Positions 21,517 to 31,590 of a DNA stretch of 64,000 nucleotides are shown here, piece after piece. Position 1 is the first letter of the stretch; each line of letters begins with the position of its first letter. The DNA comes from Isoetes taiwanensis (taxonomy: Eukaryota; Streptophyta; Lycopodiopsida; Isoetales; Isoetaceae). The DNA lies in the NCBI GenBank assembly GCA_021234155.1, contig JAJEKV010000045.1:2253654-2317653 (forward strand), given 5' to 3'. The position numbers were made by a program, and so were the translations under genes. Below the pieces are notes generated by a model. It was not told the origin of the DNA. It worked only from the letters and a program-made list of their open reading frames with translations, and did not search any database.

Positions 21517-24500
21517 CCTAATAGTTAAAATCTTTGGTTAGTCTACAGAGGGGATGTTTACAGAATGATTTAATTTAGTCTGGCAGGTGTTAATAAGAAG
21601 CTTTTAGTAGCCTTAACTGGCAAAAACTGTTGTCAATCTACTGTCACAGTTGCTTGATCTCAAGGATTCATTATCTCTCTTTCAAGTAAGAGGTGCACAT
21701 GTCTGGCTAAAGAGTTGCACATCACGCATGTCCAGGTTTGCGATCGTGTTTCCTAGAGAAACGAAAAAAACTGAAATGTGTCAAATTATTTTAAAGGCAA
21801 TAACCATTTTTTCAGCTGGTACGTATGTTTGTTCTTATACCACCTGGTCAGGCAGGCATTTGAACAGATGGGGTCGGCAGGGGTTGCGGCAGATGTTATC
21901 CTTTCATTTTTATGGAAATTTCTATCACGATTATGAAGCAAACTTAAAACAAAACAAAGATAGTCAATCGTACTGGAATGGAATCGTACTGAAATAGTAG
22001 TGCAACATACCTGGCAAATACTCGCCGTGAACAGCCTGCTCAACCAGGTGAGTAAAATGTAGGAGACTAATGACCTGAAGAATAAAACTTGATCAGATTT
22101 GAAGACAGCAATGGTCGGCTTCTATACCTTCTACCTTGAGAGCCAGAGATTGTTTTCCAGAAGAGCCAGAGATTAGTTTTCCAGAAGCTCGAATCTTCTA
22201 TCCTGCAAAAATAACAGCATTGCAATCAGTTTTGGTATGATAGAGCTTCGGATTTTTGCTTTCGTGCTTTGTTTCATGCTCACCTATGATGATGCCGCCC
22301 AACTGAAGAGCTCCACAGCTCCAAGGGTCCGGCACAGGGCAAAGGCCAGAAGCGCCAAAGTGAGATTTGAGATTCGTATTGTGAGAGAAAGCTGGTCCAG
22401 AATTCAATTCGTAGTGCAAGAAATTCGTCGTCATTGAATGGGGTCGGCTTGGCAAACTTCAAAATTCAGAAATAAATGCTGGCAACCGGGATGCCGCAAG
22501 GGGAAACTCAGGCCAGAAAGGAACGCCGCATGCGTCTGCACTGCGGCGTTCCGGGCACAAAGTCCAACACACTACCATTTTAAAAAAGAAGATTTAGCAG
22601 TTCTTATAAAGTTTTTGCTGTGCCTTTTTTTTTCGTCTCCTTTCCATTAAAATGGAGTTTCATTTTCTCTCATTTGTTTATTGCCATTAAGTTTAGAACA
22701 TACACAGCATACAAGCAAATGTCACAATGAACTTATATCTAGATGCCATATACAGCATACAAACAAACGTTACAATGAACTTATATCTAGATGCCATTAG
22801 TGAAGTCCTCATTTACCCAAAAATTTATGTGGCAGCATCTTTGTACATCACCTAGTATCTGAGTGAAGAAGCCATAGAGGCTAACAACATGATGAGTTAG
22901 CTTCTAGAACATCAGGACCTGCAAGCCTTGCCTATAATCGAATGAGGTCCAGGAATAAACTAAAAAAAAAAAGAATATATATCAGGAGATCTATACCATG
23001 TGTGAGGATCATACAAACAATCTTCAGGCATGTGCTGCATTAAAAATGCAATGATTTTTTGTAATAACAGTAAAATTGCGACTTGAAATCGATATTTAAG
23101 TAATCTGAATGAAGTTGCCAAAAGCAGAGACACCAAACAAACTGCAAGTAAACAATAACAAGAACAACAACAATGCAGACACGAGACCTAAAGCCTTTAC
23201 AATAAAGAATTTTAATTTTTCGCTAAATTACTATAGAATTTGAAAGAAATCCTCTAAACAAGTAGAAGTGTCACTTTTGTATACCAGATGGTCATCATTA
23301 GCTCCTTGAACAAGTGGTTGCAGCAGATATATTTCAAATATACACAGTTACATGTAACTGTGCTACCTCTTGCTTAAAGCTGACTCTGCCTGCTAAGGAA
23401 CATCAGATGACAACTATAAGAAGACTATATTACCCTTGATTGCAATGAGCATTCAATTCTTACCTTGGGACCAATCTTTGAACTGTTATAAGAAGAATGT
23501 ATATAAAAGCTCGAAAATCAATGATTGAATGGCAAACCTGACCAAACATCTTTTAGTAGTTTATTGTGTCCTTTTAAGTAGAGGTCAACTGATTAGCTAG
23601 GCTGAGATTAGCACCCCAAACAGTACACCAGTATGCAGACACCCTTAAATTATAAGGTAGTGGGTCAAATTAGAGCAAGTGTTCAAGACAGAAATGCCCA
23701 AACACATTCTTGCTTTAGGTTCTTTATGGCAACAAGTCATGCTTCATTTTACTTGCCCATAGATTCTGACACCCTTCCAAATTTACACTAGTTCTTTGAA
23801 CTATTTTGAGACTGATTAGCCTTTTTATCCTCAGTATGGCAAAACAAAAATATGAAAATCATGAAGGTCTGTACATCTCCAGCATTCTGAGGCTCACAAA
23901 TTTTGGTCTGCCCATATTTGGTCAAGATTTGGATAGCACCATCAAGACTGACACAAATTGTTTTATATCCCTTTAGAAAATAGGAATACGAGAAAACATT
24001 CATCTCCAAAATCATTTGCACATGCCACTTTACATGTACAAGTACTTGCCACTGGATTATGACAACCAGTTAAAAAACATCTGATGAGAGTGTGGTGAGA
24101 GCGTGCAGACAGTTGGAAGATATTTTAGAGCTTTCCTGAACAAAATAATGACAAGCAGCAAACAAGAACTGTGCAAGGCAAGTGTGGTTTAGGTGGATTT
24201 TTTGCAAGAAAACAAGTGCTGAGGAAACAAATAAACACGTGATCAGAAAACGCTTGATTTACTTCGAGAATGAATACAAGAACTGATAGGATAGTTTGTA
24301 TTGGTGTGCATGCTCCCTAACTGCATTTGGGTAGGGATTTTTGTCAGTGTTTTTTTCTGGTACAAAATCTTGGAAGACATAACCCTATTTGGCTGCATCT
24401 AGCAAGAAAACTAAACGGTTGTTCTAGAAATATTATTACCTCCGTAGACGCGCATGGCGAACGAAGGCAAAGGCCTGCTCTTCCCGAATGGATAACCTTC

Positions 24501-24587
24501 TGAAACCTTTTGGGCCACTGGCCGGACAACCTTTTGGGCATCGTAACAACCTTAAACCTTTACGAAAGGTTCAGCTTCAGCCTAGGC
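21517..24587. other. Intergenic DNA with small tandem duplications
   Basis: No supported gene. Small duplications are present at 22139-22187 (AGAGCCAGAGATT unit, about 23 bp, twice) and 22702-22797. Minus-strand frames at 22198-22455 and 23788-24021 show no known domain. Confidence 0.4.
22702..22797 (+). repeat. 48-bp tandem duplication
   Basis: A unit containing ACAGCATACAA and CAATGAACTTATATCTAGAT occurs twice with four or five differences. Confidence 0.85.
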
Positions 24588-24599
24588 CTATATATTTAT
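24588..24599 (+). promoter_or_regulatory. TATA box of the secreted-protein gene
   Basis: CTATATATTTAT lies 56 bp before the first ATG of the gene at 24655, which fits a plant TATA box with a start site about 30 bp downstream and a short AC-rich leader. A small inverted repeat AACCTTTacgAAAGGTT lies just upstream (about 24555). Confidence 0.6.
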
Positions 24600-24654
24600 T
24601 ACATTCATCTTCTTAACACTATCTATCCGTCTAATAAAATATCATTGAGAAGCA

Positions 24655-25071
24655 ATGATGGTTAAAGTTTCGAAGAAATTGGGTGGGGTATTTGCATTGA
24701 TATTGGCCTTTGTTGTTTGGAGAATGGCCCACCCTCAATCTCATACGCCATCACAATGTCACGACTTTGATGTCAAATGTTCTAAGGAGCTTGCAGGGAA
24801 TACTCTGATTTCACATGCATGCAAGAATACAATAGAGGGATTCATGAGCGTAATGGAATTGTGCAAATGCATACCTCGTAGTAGCTCCGACAATTACACC
24901 AAAGTCATTGCAAAGGTTAAGGGTGTTGCAACTTGCCAAAATACACAATCCTCACCGCCATTATCCTCATCCCCTCCATCCCCACCTTCACCACCTCCGC
25001 CACGTCCAAAACGTGTTCGCAGTCATCCACCACCACCACCCAAAAAATATGTCTATCTTCCAGATTATTGA
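24655..25071 (+). CDS. Small secreted cysteine- and proline-rich protein
   Basis: A 138-residue open frame and the best candidate for an intact gene in the window. Residues 1-24 have basic residues followed by a hydrophobic run (GVFALILAFVVW), a likely signal peptide or anchor, so the protein probably goes to the apoplast or cell wall. Residues 35-94 hold six cysteines in the pattern C-x6-C-x13-C-x13-C-x-C-x21-C. The CxC is reminiscent of the prolamin/lipid-transfer fold, but two of the usual eight Cys are missing, so the family is uncertain. Residues 101-129 are a Pro/Ser-rich linker as in wall-associated hybrid proteins, and the protein ends KKYVYLPDY. The start is chosen at the first of two adjacent ATGs, downstream of a good TATA box. 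No intron is needed. Confidence 0.65.
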   Translation: MMVKVSKKLGGVFALILAFVVWRMAHPQSHTPSQCHDFDVKCSKELAGNTLISHACKNTIEGFMSVMELCKCIPRSSSDNYTKVIAKVKGVATCQNTQSSPPLSSSPPSPPSPPPPRPKRVRSHPPPPPKKYVYLPDY

Positions 25072-25155
25072 TGTATGTTTGGAATACATTTTGGACTCAC
25101 TCTTCTAAGATAGAGATGTATATTTGGAATACATTTTAAATTCACTCTTCTACTT
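25066..25155 (+). repeat. Tandem duplication in the 3' UTR
   Basis: GATGTATGTTTGGAATACAT...TTCACTCTTCTA is repeated with slight changes directly after the stop codon of the secreted-protein gene (unit about 45-47 bp). Confidence 0.75.
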
Positions 25156-25838
25156 TCAGAAAGCAAAACCATGCATGATGGTACAACGATGTAATTTTTC
25201 TAAAATATAGTTGTAATTGAGCAAGTTATATTTTAAAAATCTCAAAAAATTGAAGAGATGCTTATTTCTGTATATTATAATTCCATAAATTATATGAATG
25301 AACAAGGTGTGGAAGCACTACAGATTGCCGCAATGCCTTTGTTTGACTTTTTTTTTTCTTCTTCTTTTTTTAATTTTTTGTGTTGCCTGTAAAGGCAAAC
25401 CCTTGCTCATGTGGGTAATTGGCATATTCTAGGTATATGCCAGCATATACACGGATATTCCTGTGACTAGCCTATACCTGCAACGACAGGTAATTCGCCC
25501 GTAGCTTTTTGCGAAAGAGAGCTCTAGGTCAGACCTGCGCATGTTGGAACATGGATTCCAGCTTTGAGGGTGTAAGTTTTCTAGCATTTAGAGCTATGAT
25601 CTTTCAAAGGACATGGTTAGAGTAAGGCCATGCTCACGGTTACTACAGTTCTTCTAAGGCGCTTCTCAGGGTTTCTGATAGCATAAGGGGCTCGATGAAG
25701 AGAAATGTCCCCCCACGATAAATTTTTTGTATGGCTTAATTTATATGCATTGTTCGGCTTAGTAGGTGCAAAAGCTCTTCAGGTGTACAGTGACTTCCCC
25801 CAAGTTTTATTGGTTTTTCACGAAGTAGTCTAGTTATT
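25156..25838. other. No supported gene
   Basis: AT-rich, with a T-rich run near 25350. No recognisable coding or RNA gene. Confidence 0.4.
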
Positions 25839-25990
25839 AGCACACCAGCCTAACCAAGCCTACAACCTTTCTTGCAATTCTAGCCTATCCACGTAGCACC
25901 TCCACCTCATCAATAGCACACCAGCCTAACCAAGCCTACAACCTTTCTTGCAATTCTAGCCTATCCACGTAGCACCTCCACCTCATCAAA
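25839..25990 (+). repeat. 76-bp perfect tandem duplication
   Basis: Two head-to-tail copies of a 76-bp unit beginning AGCACACCAGCCTAACC and ending CCTCCACCTCATCAA/T. They are virtually identical, so the duplication is recent. Confidence 0.93.
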
Positions 25991-26211
25991 AATTGATGTG
26001 GCATTAACTTCCACCATTAGATCCTCTTTTTTCCAGATCTAGCGCTGTGAAAATTAGATAAGCCTTGAAAAATGGCAAGGAGATGGCATCCGACGCAGTG
26101 AGGCAGCATTAGCCATGGCAAACCTTACCTTCTTCGTCTTCTTCAGTTCCCTACTTCGTCTTCTTCAGGTTCTTTTAATTTTCGTATTTTCCTTTTTTTT
26201 CTTATCTTAGG

Positions 26212-26372
26212 GTCTTCCGTCTGCCATTACCCACAGAGCCATAACCCCACGGATTTTTGCCAGAACGTGCATCTGTTTCCTAGTCTCGGGCGCTGATTTA
26301 ATTTCTGTGTGTGATAAGGATCAATTTGGATTTAGATTCTTCCGTCTGCCATTACTCACAAATCCATAATTT
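26212..26372 (+). repeat. Short direct repeat pair
   Basis: TCTTCCGTCTGCCATTACC-type sequence followed by a CATAA occurs at about 26214 and 26337. CTTCGTCTTCTTCAG also occurs twice at about 26133-26170. Confidence 0.65.
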
Positions 26373-26466
26373 GAGAGCCCAATTCCATTGCTCACAAGCC
26401 ATCTCCTAAATACAATGCCTGGCTCTGCAGAAAGACAGTACTATAGCAAATGGTAGAAAGAAACAA

Positions 26467-26745
26467 GTGCAAGCCATGTTTGAATGGAACTGCATTGAAC
26501 AGGTGCTTCTGGGTATGAAAATTCTCAACATAATTTCTGCAGATCAAATGGGTCGGGCTCACAGGCATCAGCGGTTCAGAAAATGGGAGGAATTTCTCGA
26601 ATCATGCGGTTTTGTTGCAGTTCCGCTCAGCAGCTTTTGCATCTGCCCAGGCCAGCCTTTTGCTCCGGCTCCATTATCCCAAAAAAAATGTCTTCTTACG
26701 ACAATTTCGCATGTCATTATTGGGCCTTTGTGTTGTAAATGATGA
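26467..26745 (+). pseudogene. GRAS transcription-factor fragment, frameshifted
   Basis: The first frame reads FEWNCIEQVLLGMKILNI, then RAHRHQRFRKWEEFL and SCGFVAVPLSS. After a 1-base shift near 26620 it continues ASAQASLLLRLHYPKKNV. This is the C-terminal part of a GRAS domain (PFYRE/SAW region). Family proteins read ..I..EG.ER.ERHE....W...L...GF..VPLS...  ..QA..LLR.... GRAS proteins are plant nuclear regulators (SCARECROW/DELLA group). The N-terminal leucine heptads and VHIID motif are not found, and the final SAW tryptophans are not seen. It is a truncated, frameshifted relic, too short to place in a subfamily. Confidence 0.68.
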
Positions 26746-27008
26746 GAAAAAGCTGGAAATCCCAAACTCGGCTTCAAAAGAGCAGATTGGAGCTGGTTTT
26801 TTTAGCCCTTTTTCACAACCATAATTAGTTTAAGTGGAGCAATGGCTTTAAAGATTGTCGAATTGGCAAAAAAATTTCAGAACAAAGAAATTTGCTCCAA
26901 ATTTGGCTGCAAATAAGAACCCGATTCTTGACATTTTGAAGGCGTAGTGATCCAGGCATCTTGAAATACTCATTTCGATCTTTAAAAGTCTGCAGATACA
27001 TTATTATG

Positions 27009-27375
27009 TGTTCTTAAAATCCAACCCATCTGCTGGGACTTCATTTGCTTGGCCGATGTTTCAGGTTTACAGCAGGGCTATGTGAGTTACATTATGGTGT
27101 GGAGCCAAGTTTTTCCTCAATGTTTTGCTTTAGTCTTAGATCGATTTTGTCAAGAGGATCTTGGGCATAATTCCATTGATCATTTCTACAAGAAGTCCTC
27201 TATAAATGGATAAACGGTATTACCTGGAATGATTTATATGTGAGAGGATTGATTTTTCTTGGGCATGTCCAATCTCGTTTAAGCTATGAGTTTTCTTGTG
27301 TGTTCTAAAATCCAATCCATCTGCTGGGACTTCATTTGCTTGGTTGGAGATTCAGATTTACAACAGGGCAACTTA
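27009..27375 (+). repeat. Diverged direct repeat pair
   Basis: TCCAACCCATCTGCTGGGAC-TTCATTTGCTTGG at about 27020 recurs at about 27311, followed in both by a TTTACARCAGGGC block. The unit spacing is about 292 bp. This is a local old duplication without coding capacity. Confidence 0.75.
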
Positions 27376-28489
27376 ATTACCCATTCAAAAGTTATGTGGA
27401 GCTTATGCTAGAGAACATTTATCCAATTCTTGAGTCTTAAACCTTCATTCTGGAATGCATTTAATCATAACAACTGACCGTCCTTTTATTTTTGTCTTTC
27501 AAATGTTCTCCATGAAAGTTGAAATACTACTGCTATGCGGCAGGTGGTAGTGGCTTTACTCCTAGAGATGTCATGCATGAAGCAACAAGACCCTTGATTG
27601 AGTAGCAGATGGTATCTGGAAGAAGCCTTACTTGTATCGGATATTAGGTAATTTAAAAATTCAAGGCCAGGACTATTCGCCAATTAATGGCATGCACCAT
27701 TTTGACCTAATTTTTATAAGGCTAATGACATCATCCTTCCTTCTGGACTTGTCTGCTTGGTCTTTTTCATACTAACAGGGCACCTCATCTGTTCAGTCAG
27801 TTGTTTGATATATATTCGCTCCCCTTTTCTTTTGGCCCTTGCAGCACGTAAACCTCCCAAAAAGCTTCTCTCCATTTTTCCTTTCTTTTGTATTGTGTAA
27901 CGTCACCATTTCAGTCCTTCTCTCATTCTTAGATCTTTCTACTTAAGCAATGTATTCCTCTCATTTTCAAGCTCATTCTTCCTCATTTTAACTCACTTAC
28001 CATTGCTCCTCATCCTTAATTTCCATTTCTATGCTGCCATCCCCACTCTGCACCCCAGCTTATGATCATGTATCCTTCTGTTGTACTATAAATCTTTTGC
28101 TATAATGTCATATATCGTGCATAGAGCATAACATCTAACACGGGTTCTCTCCTCTAAAGTACTCTACTTGCTTTGAAATGCGTGCAAGTATTCCATTGAC
28201 TTATTTCAAGTACTAAAATGCTCAAATCTTGCTTCTCGTGTGAACATCGAAAATAACTTCTGGCATATCATACATGTACAAATTACACTTTAGTTGTTCA
28301 TGTATTTCTCCATCTCATGGCTCTTGCTCCTCTAATAATGTCTAATTAATGTGTTGATTTATGTCATGGTGTATACGTAAGCATACACACCTTTCTTGTT
28401 TAATAGGGAGCATCTACAAATGTAGTACTAGATTATTAACTTCCATCATCTACACATGTACTATTCTATAGCGTCATCTTCAATTATGC
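27376..28489. other. No supported gene
   Basis: AT-rich intergenic sequence without recognisable domains on either strand. Confidence 0.4.
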
Positions 28490-28895
28490 CATCAATCGAT
28501 GTCAACTAGTAATGCCTGTTGCCAGTTACAGGTTATTGAAGATGAAAGCCATACTCTTCTGAGTTGCCCTGCTTTTGAGATAGTCCGGAATCATTTTTCG
28601 ACCTTAGCATTCCATTCCACGCTTCCACAACTTCTCAGTGCACCATCTGTGCATGACTTGGCATTATACATACTTGAGGTTCTAGATAAACGTCTGCAAT
28701 TACTGAGCCCTCAGTAGTCATTATCTAAGCTTGTCTAGTATCATCATTACTGCAAAGGTTTTTCCCTTGAAAACCTTTCGAGGCAGGGGTTTTTTAATCC
28801 TAGTAGTAATGATTGTACTAGCCCATTGTATGGGTCCCATGACCTATTGGTCTCCATGGACGTTAAAAAAACTATTCTATTCTATTCCATTGTAA
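28490..28895 (+). mobile_element. LINE 3' fragment, plus strand
   Basis: 5'-truncated LINE. 28499-28717 encodes VIEDESHTLLSCPAFEIV, the zf-RVT-like end of ORF2 (one Cys changed), and a stop. The 3' UTR contains CCTTGAAAACCTTTCGAGGC and GGTCTCCATGGACGTTAAAA, and ends in a TTCTA repeat (about 28873-28893). It runs tail to tail with the next LINE. Confidence 0.8.
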
Positions 28896-28975
28896 GCATT
28901 TTTCTACTACTATAAGATTGGAAACAACTAAGTAGCTTAATGTACTGAGAGACATTCCCCTATCATGTTAAAATT

Positions 28976-30235
28976 TAATAGAATAGAATAGAATAGAATA
29001 TGATTTTATCGTCCACGGAGACCAACTGGCCTATGGGACCCAAGTACAAAGAGAGAGCAGCAGGGGTATTACTACCGTGATTAAAAACCCGCCCGAAGGG
29101 TTTTCGGGAAAACCTTAGTAGCAATAAGGATGTTTGACATCCCACGCTTATATACATAATCACAAGTACAACCGAGGTTAATGTTGGGCGGGGGCATAAC
29201 CGAGTCCCAGATCCATTACCTCTCCGGAGGTACGATCCCAACAAGCCTACAGAGGCCGCGGCTCGCAGCTCATGTGGCCCGATGGGGCTTAACTAACCGA
29301 GTATACCGAGCCCGGATATGCTCTATCGCCTGGACAGCCCGAGGGCGGACTTTCATCCTCAATGGCGCTCGTTGACAAAGATCGACGCACTCGGCCCTCA
29401 CGCTGCCCCCAATCCATCTCCCCGCCTCAATGCGGAGGTGGTGCACCTCGGCGAATGGAAGCAATCACCCCCGCTTTTTTCATGGGTAGATGGGTGCGCA
29501 GTAGTGGTGTGGGGCCTCGTGAGCATGGGATTAACTCCGGCCGCCGATAAATTTGCCACCTTGACATGTGACAAAGCCTTTGCATCCCAAAGCTTGGCCA
29601 TGAAGCAAGCATCCAAGTATCGCTCTAAGGCAGCTGCGGTCCTTCTGTATGCACCGTCCACATCTGCAGGTGCCCGCATTTCCATCGCTGAGAACCACCG
29701 GGCTTGCTTGTTTTCCAGCAGCTTTGAGTCGTTGCGGGCCCATCACACGCCAAAGCAAGGTTGGGCAGCGGGGTTTCATCCATAGCCACCACCTTCGAAG
29801 TAAATAATGTGACGCTCCAAAGCAGTTCTCCTCAGAATGGAAGGAAGCATGTCTCCCCGAGCAAGATCGATATGGGACCGTGGATTTCACTCCTGCTGCT
29901 CGCCAAGAAGGCCTTCTCAGACCGCCTAGATCGTTCCAAGTGGTGAGGGATATCACCGGGCCCCACACACGCGCCCCATAGAGGAGGACCGGTTCAACCA
30001 AGGTTCGAACAAGTATGCCCTCGGTGACCCCATGCATCTCAGCCATGCCTTGTGATCAAGTTTTTAGCATTGCATACCGTGGCTTTCCACCAAAAACCGA
30101 TCCCAGAACTGATGGATGCATCCAGTGTGTGGTAGTAGAAAACTCAATGCCCAAATACTTATAAGACTGAGCCACCTCCACTACCTGCCACTGGTAATAT
30201 AACAAATAAAGTATTGTGTCTAAGTCCAAGAGGAA
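28976..30235 (-). mobile_element. LINE 3' portion with RT C-terminus, minus strand
   Basis: The longest LINE piece here, about 1.26 kb, reading right to left. On the minus strand near 30150 it encodes VEVAQSYKYLGIEF, the conserved block after the RT active site. Next comes VTEGILVRTLVEPVLLYGAR-VWGP, then GGVKSTVPYR-like sequence in another frame, then HHLRIEAGRWI near 29440. Frameshifts and stops are frequent. The 3' UTR (29000-29110) has GTCCACGGAGACCAACTGGC on the plus strand, and the tail is a run of GAATA at 28976-29000 (TTCTA on the element strand). The RT catalytic core is missing, so this is 5'-truncated and dead. The GC-rich interior contrasts with the flanks. Confidence 0.82.
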
Positions 30236-31032
30236 AAAGAAATTTTACACCACCAATTGAACAGTTGATCTAAATGCCTAACAAACTTGACCTTGTCACT
30301 ACCACAGCCTTCTGGTGTGCTTTTTGCTAGTTCTTTTACAAGAGTATGGTTTTTTTGGAAATGAGGATTTAAAGATCTTACAAACTATTATACTTTTCCA
30401 AAATAAAACCCTGCAATATTCCTTCTTGCATAAGGTCCAATGGTTTTGATTCTTAGATGGCTATTCTGAGCACCTAATAATCTTGTGCTCGTCTAAATTG
30501 AGTCTGTGCAACTTCAGTATTGCAACCAAGATGTCTGACATTAATCTGGCTGAGAAGAACTTTCAGGCTCCTAACTCTTCATCAGTTGTGGCCATGGCAC
30601 AAGTCAATCGGCATGGTCTGGCCACTTTAAGATTCTAGTATGGTTTTTCATTGCAAAGTTAAAACGCTGACCATGTAATGAGCTATTAGAAATTAAGATG
30701 GACAAGATACGTGATTCTTATGAGGTTAAACTGTAAATGTTTATAATTGATAAATATCACATATGCCAATATTATATATTTCAATCTACCACCCGTACAA
30801 TCATGGTTGCAAGGCAGTTACTGGGTTCAGTTAAGCTAGACATCAATGGAATCCATTGGTCAAAAAGTGCTAGGATGCGCATCATGTTTAGAAAGAGTAT
30901 TGTGTCTACAGAAGAAACAATGATGTGGACTCTATTTGACTGTAGTGCCCTTTATTTTTCTTGTTTGAACCTCAGTTATTCATTGCATACTGCTATTATG
31001 GTGTGACGATAAGAAAAGGTGAAAAATGTCAA
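30236..31032. other. No supported gene
   Basis: AT-rich DNA between two LINE fragments. The 30737-31006 open frame is unrecognised. Confidence 0.4.
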
Positions 31033-31590
31033 TGAGAATAGAATAAAATAGAATAGAATAAAATAGAATAGAATAGAGTTTTTATTGTCCACGGAGACCA
31101 ATCGGCCTATGGGACCCAAAAAGGATGCGCAACAAACGTATTATTGTCTGGGTTAAAAATCCCCGCCTTGAAGGATTTTCGAGGAAAAAATCGTAACAGG
31201 AATAAGAGTGATGTCAAATTGTATAGGGATCTATCATGAGGGGAAAGAAATAAATATGTACACATATCAGGCGAGTGCCCGAGTACTGAGCTAATCTTGG
31301 CGATCCATGACCTCTTGAAAGTATGATTTGAGAGGCCATGCTCAATATCTCATGCAGAGGCTGGCCAGGCTGGACCAGCTCAGCATAACGTGTCTGAATG
31401 TCATCATATGTCGGACAGCTCTAAAGGGTGTATGACATTCATCTTCTACAACTATAACTTGGCAGCATTGACAAATCCTCTCCTAGCCCGGCTCCCCAAT
31501 CCATCTCCCCCTCTCAATCCTGAGATGGTGTGCACCTGTGTGGATAGAGGCAATGGATCTCAATTGTAGAGATAGCTCATCCATAAGTAT
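31033..31590 (-). mobile_element. LINE 3' fragment, minus strand
   Basis: The minus strand ends in an (ATAGA/ATAAA)n tail at 31034-31077 on the plus strand, preceded by the conserved 3' UTR (GTCCACGGAGACCAATCGGC). Further in, 31390-31560 holds the decayed zf-RVT region (CHTL, SCPTYDDI) and a Trp/Gly block (GEMDWGAG). Stops and frameshifts are present. Confidence 0.78.

Noticed and set aside
28976-31077. GAATA runs as simple microsatellites
   Set aside because: They always sit next to the same LINE 3' UTR block, so they are retrotransposon tails.
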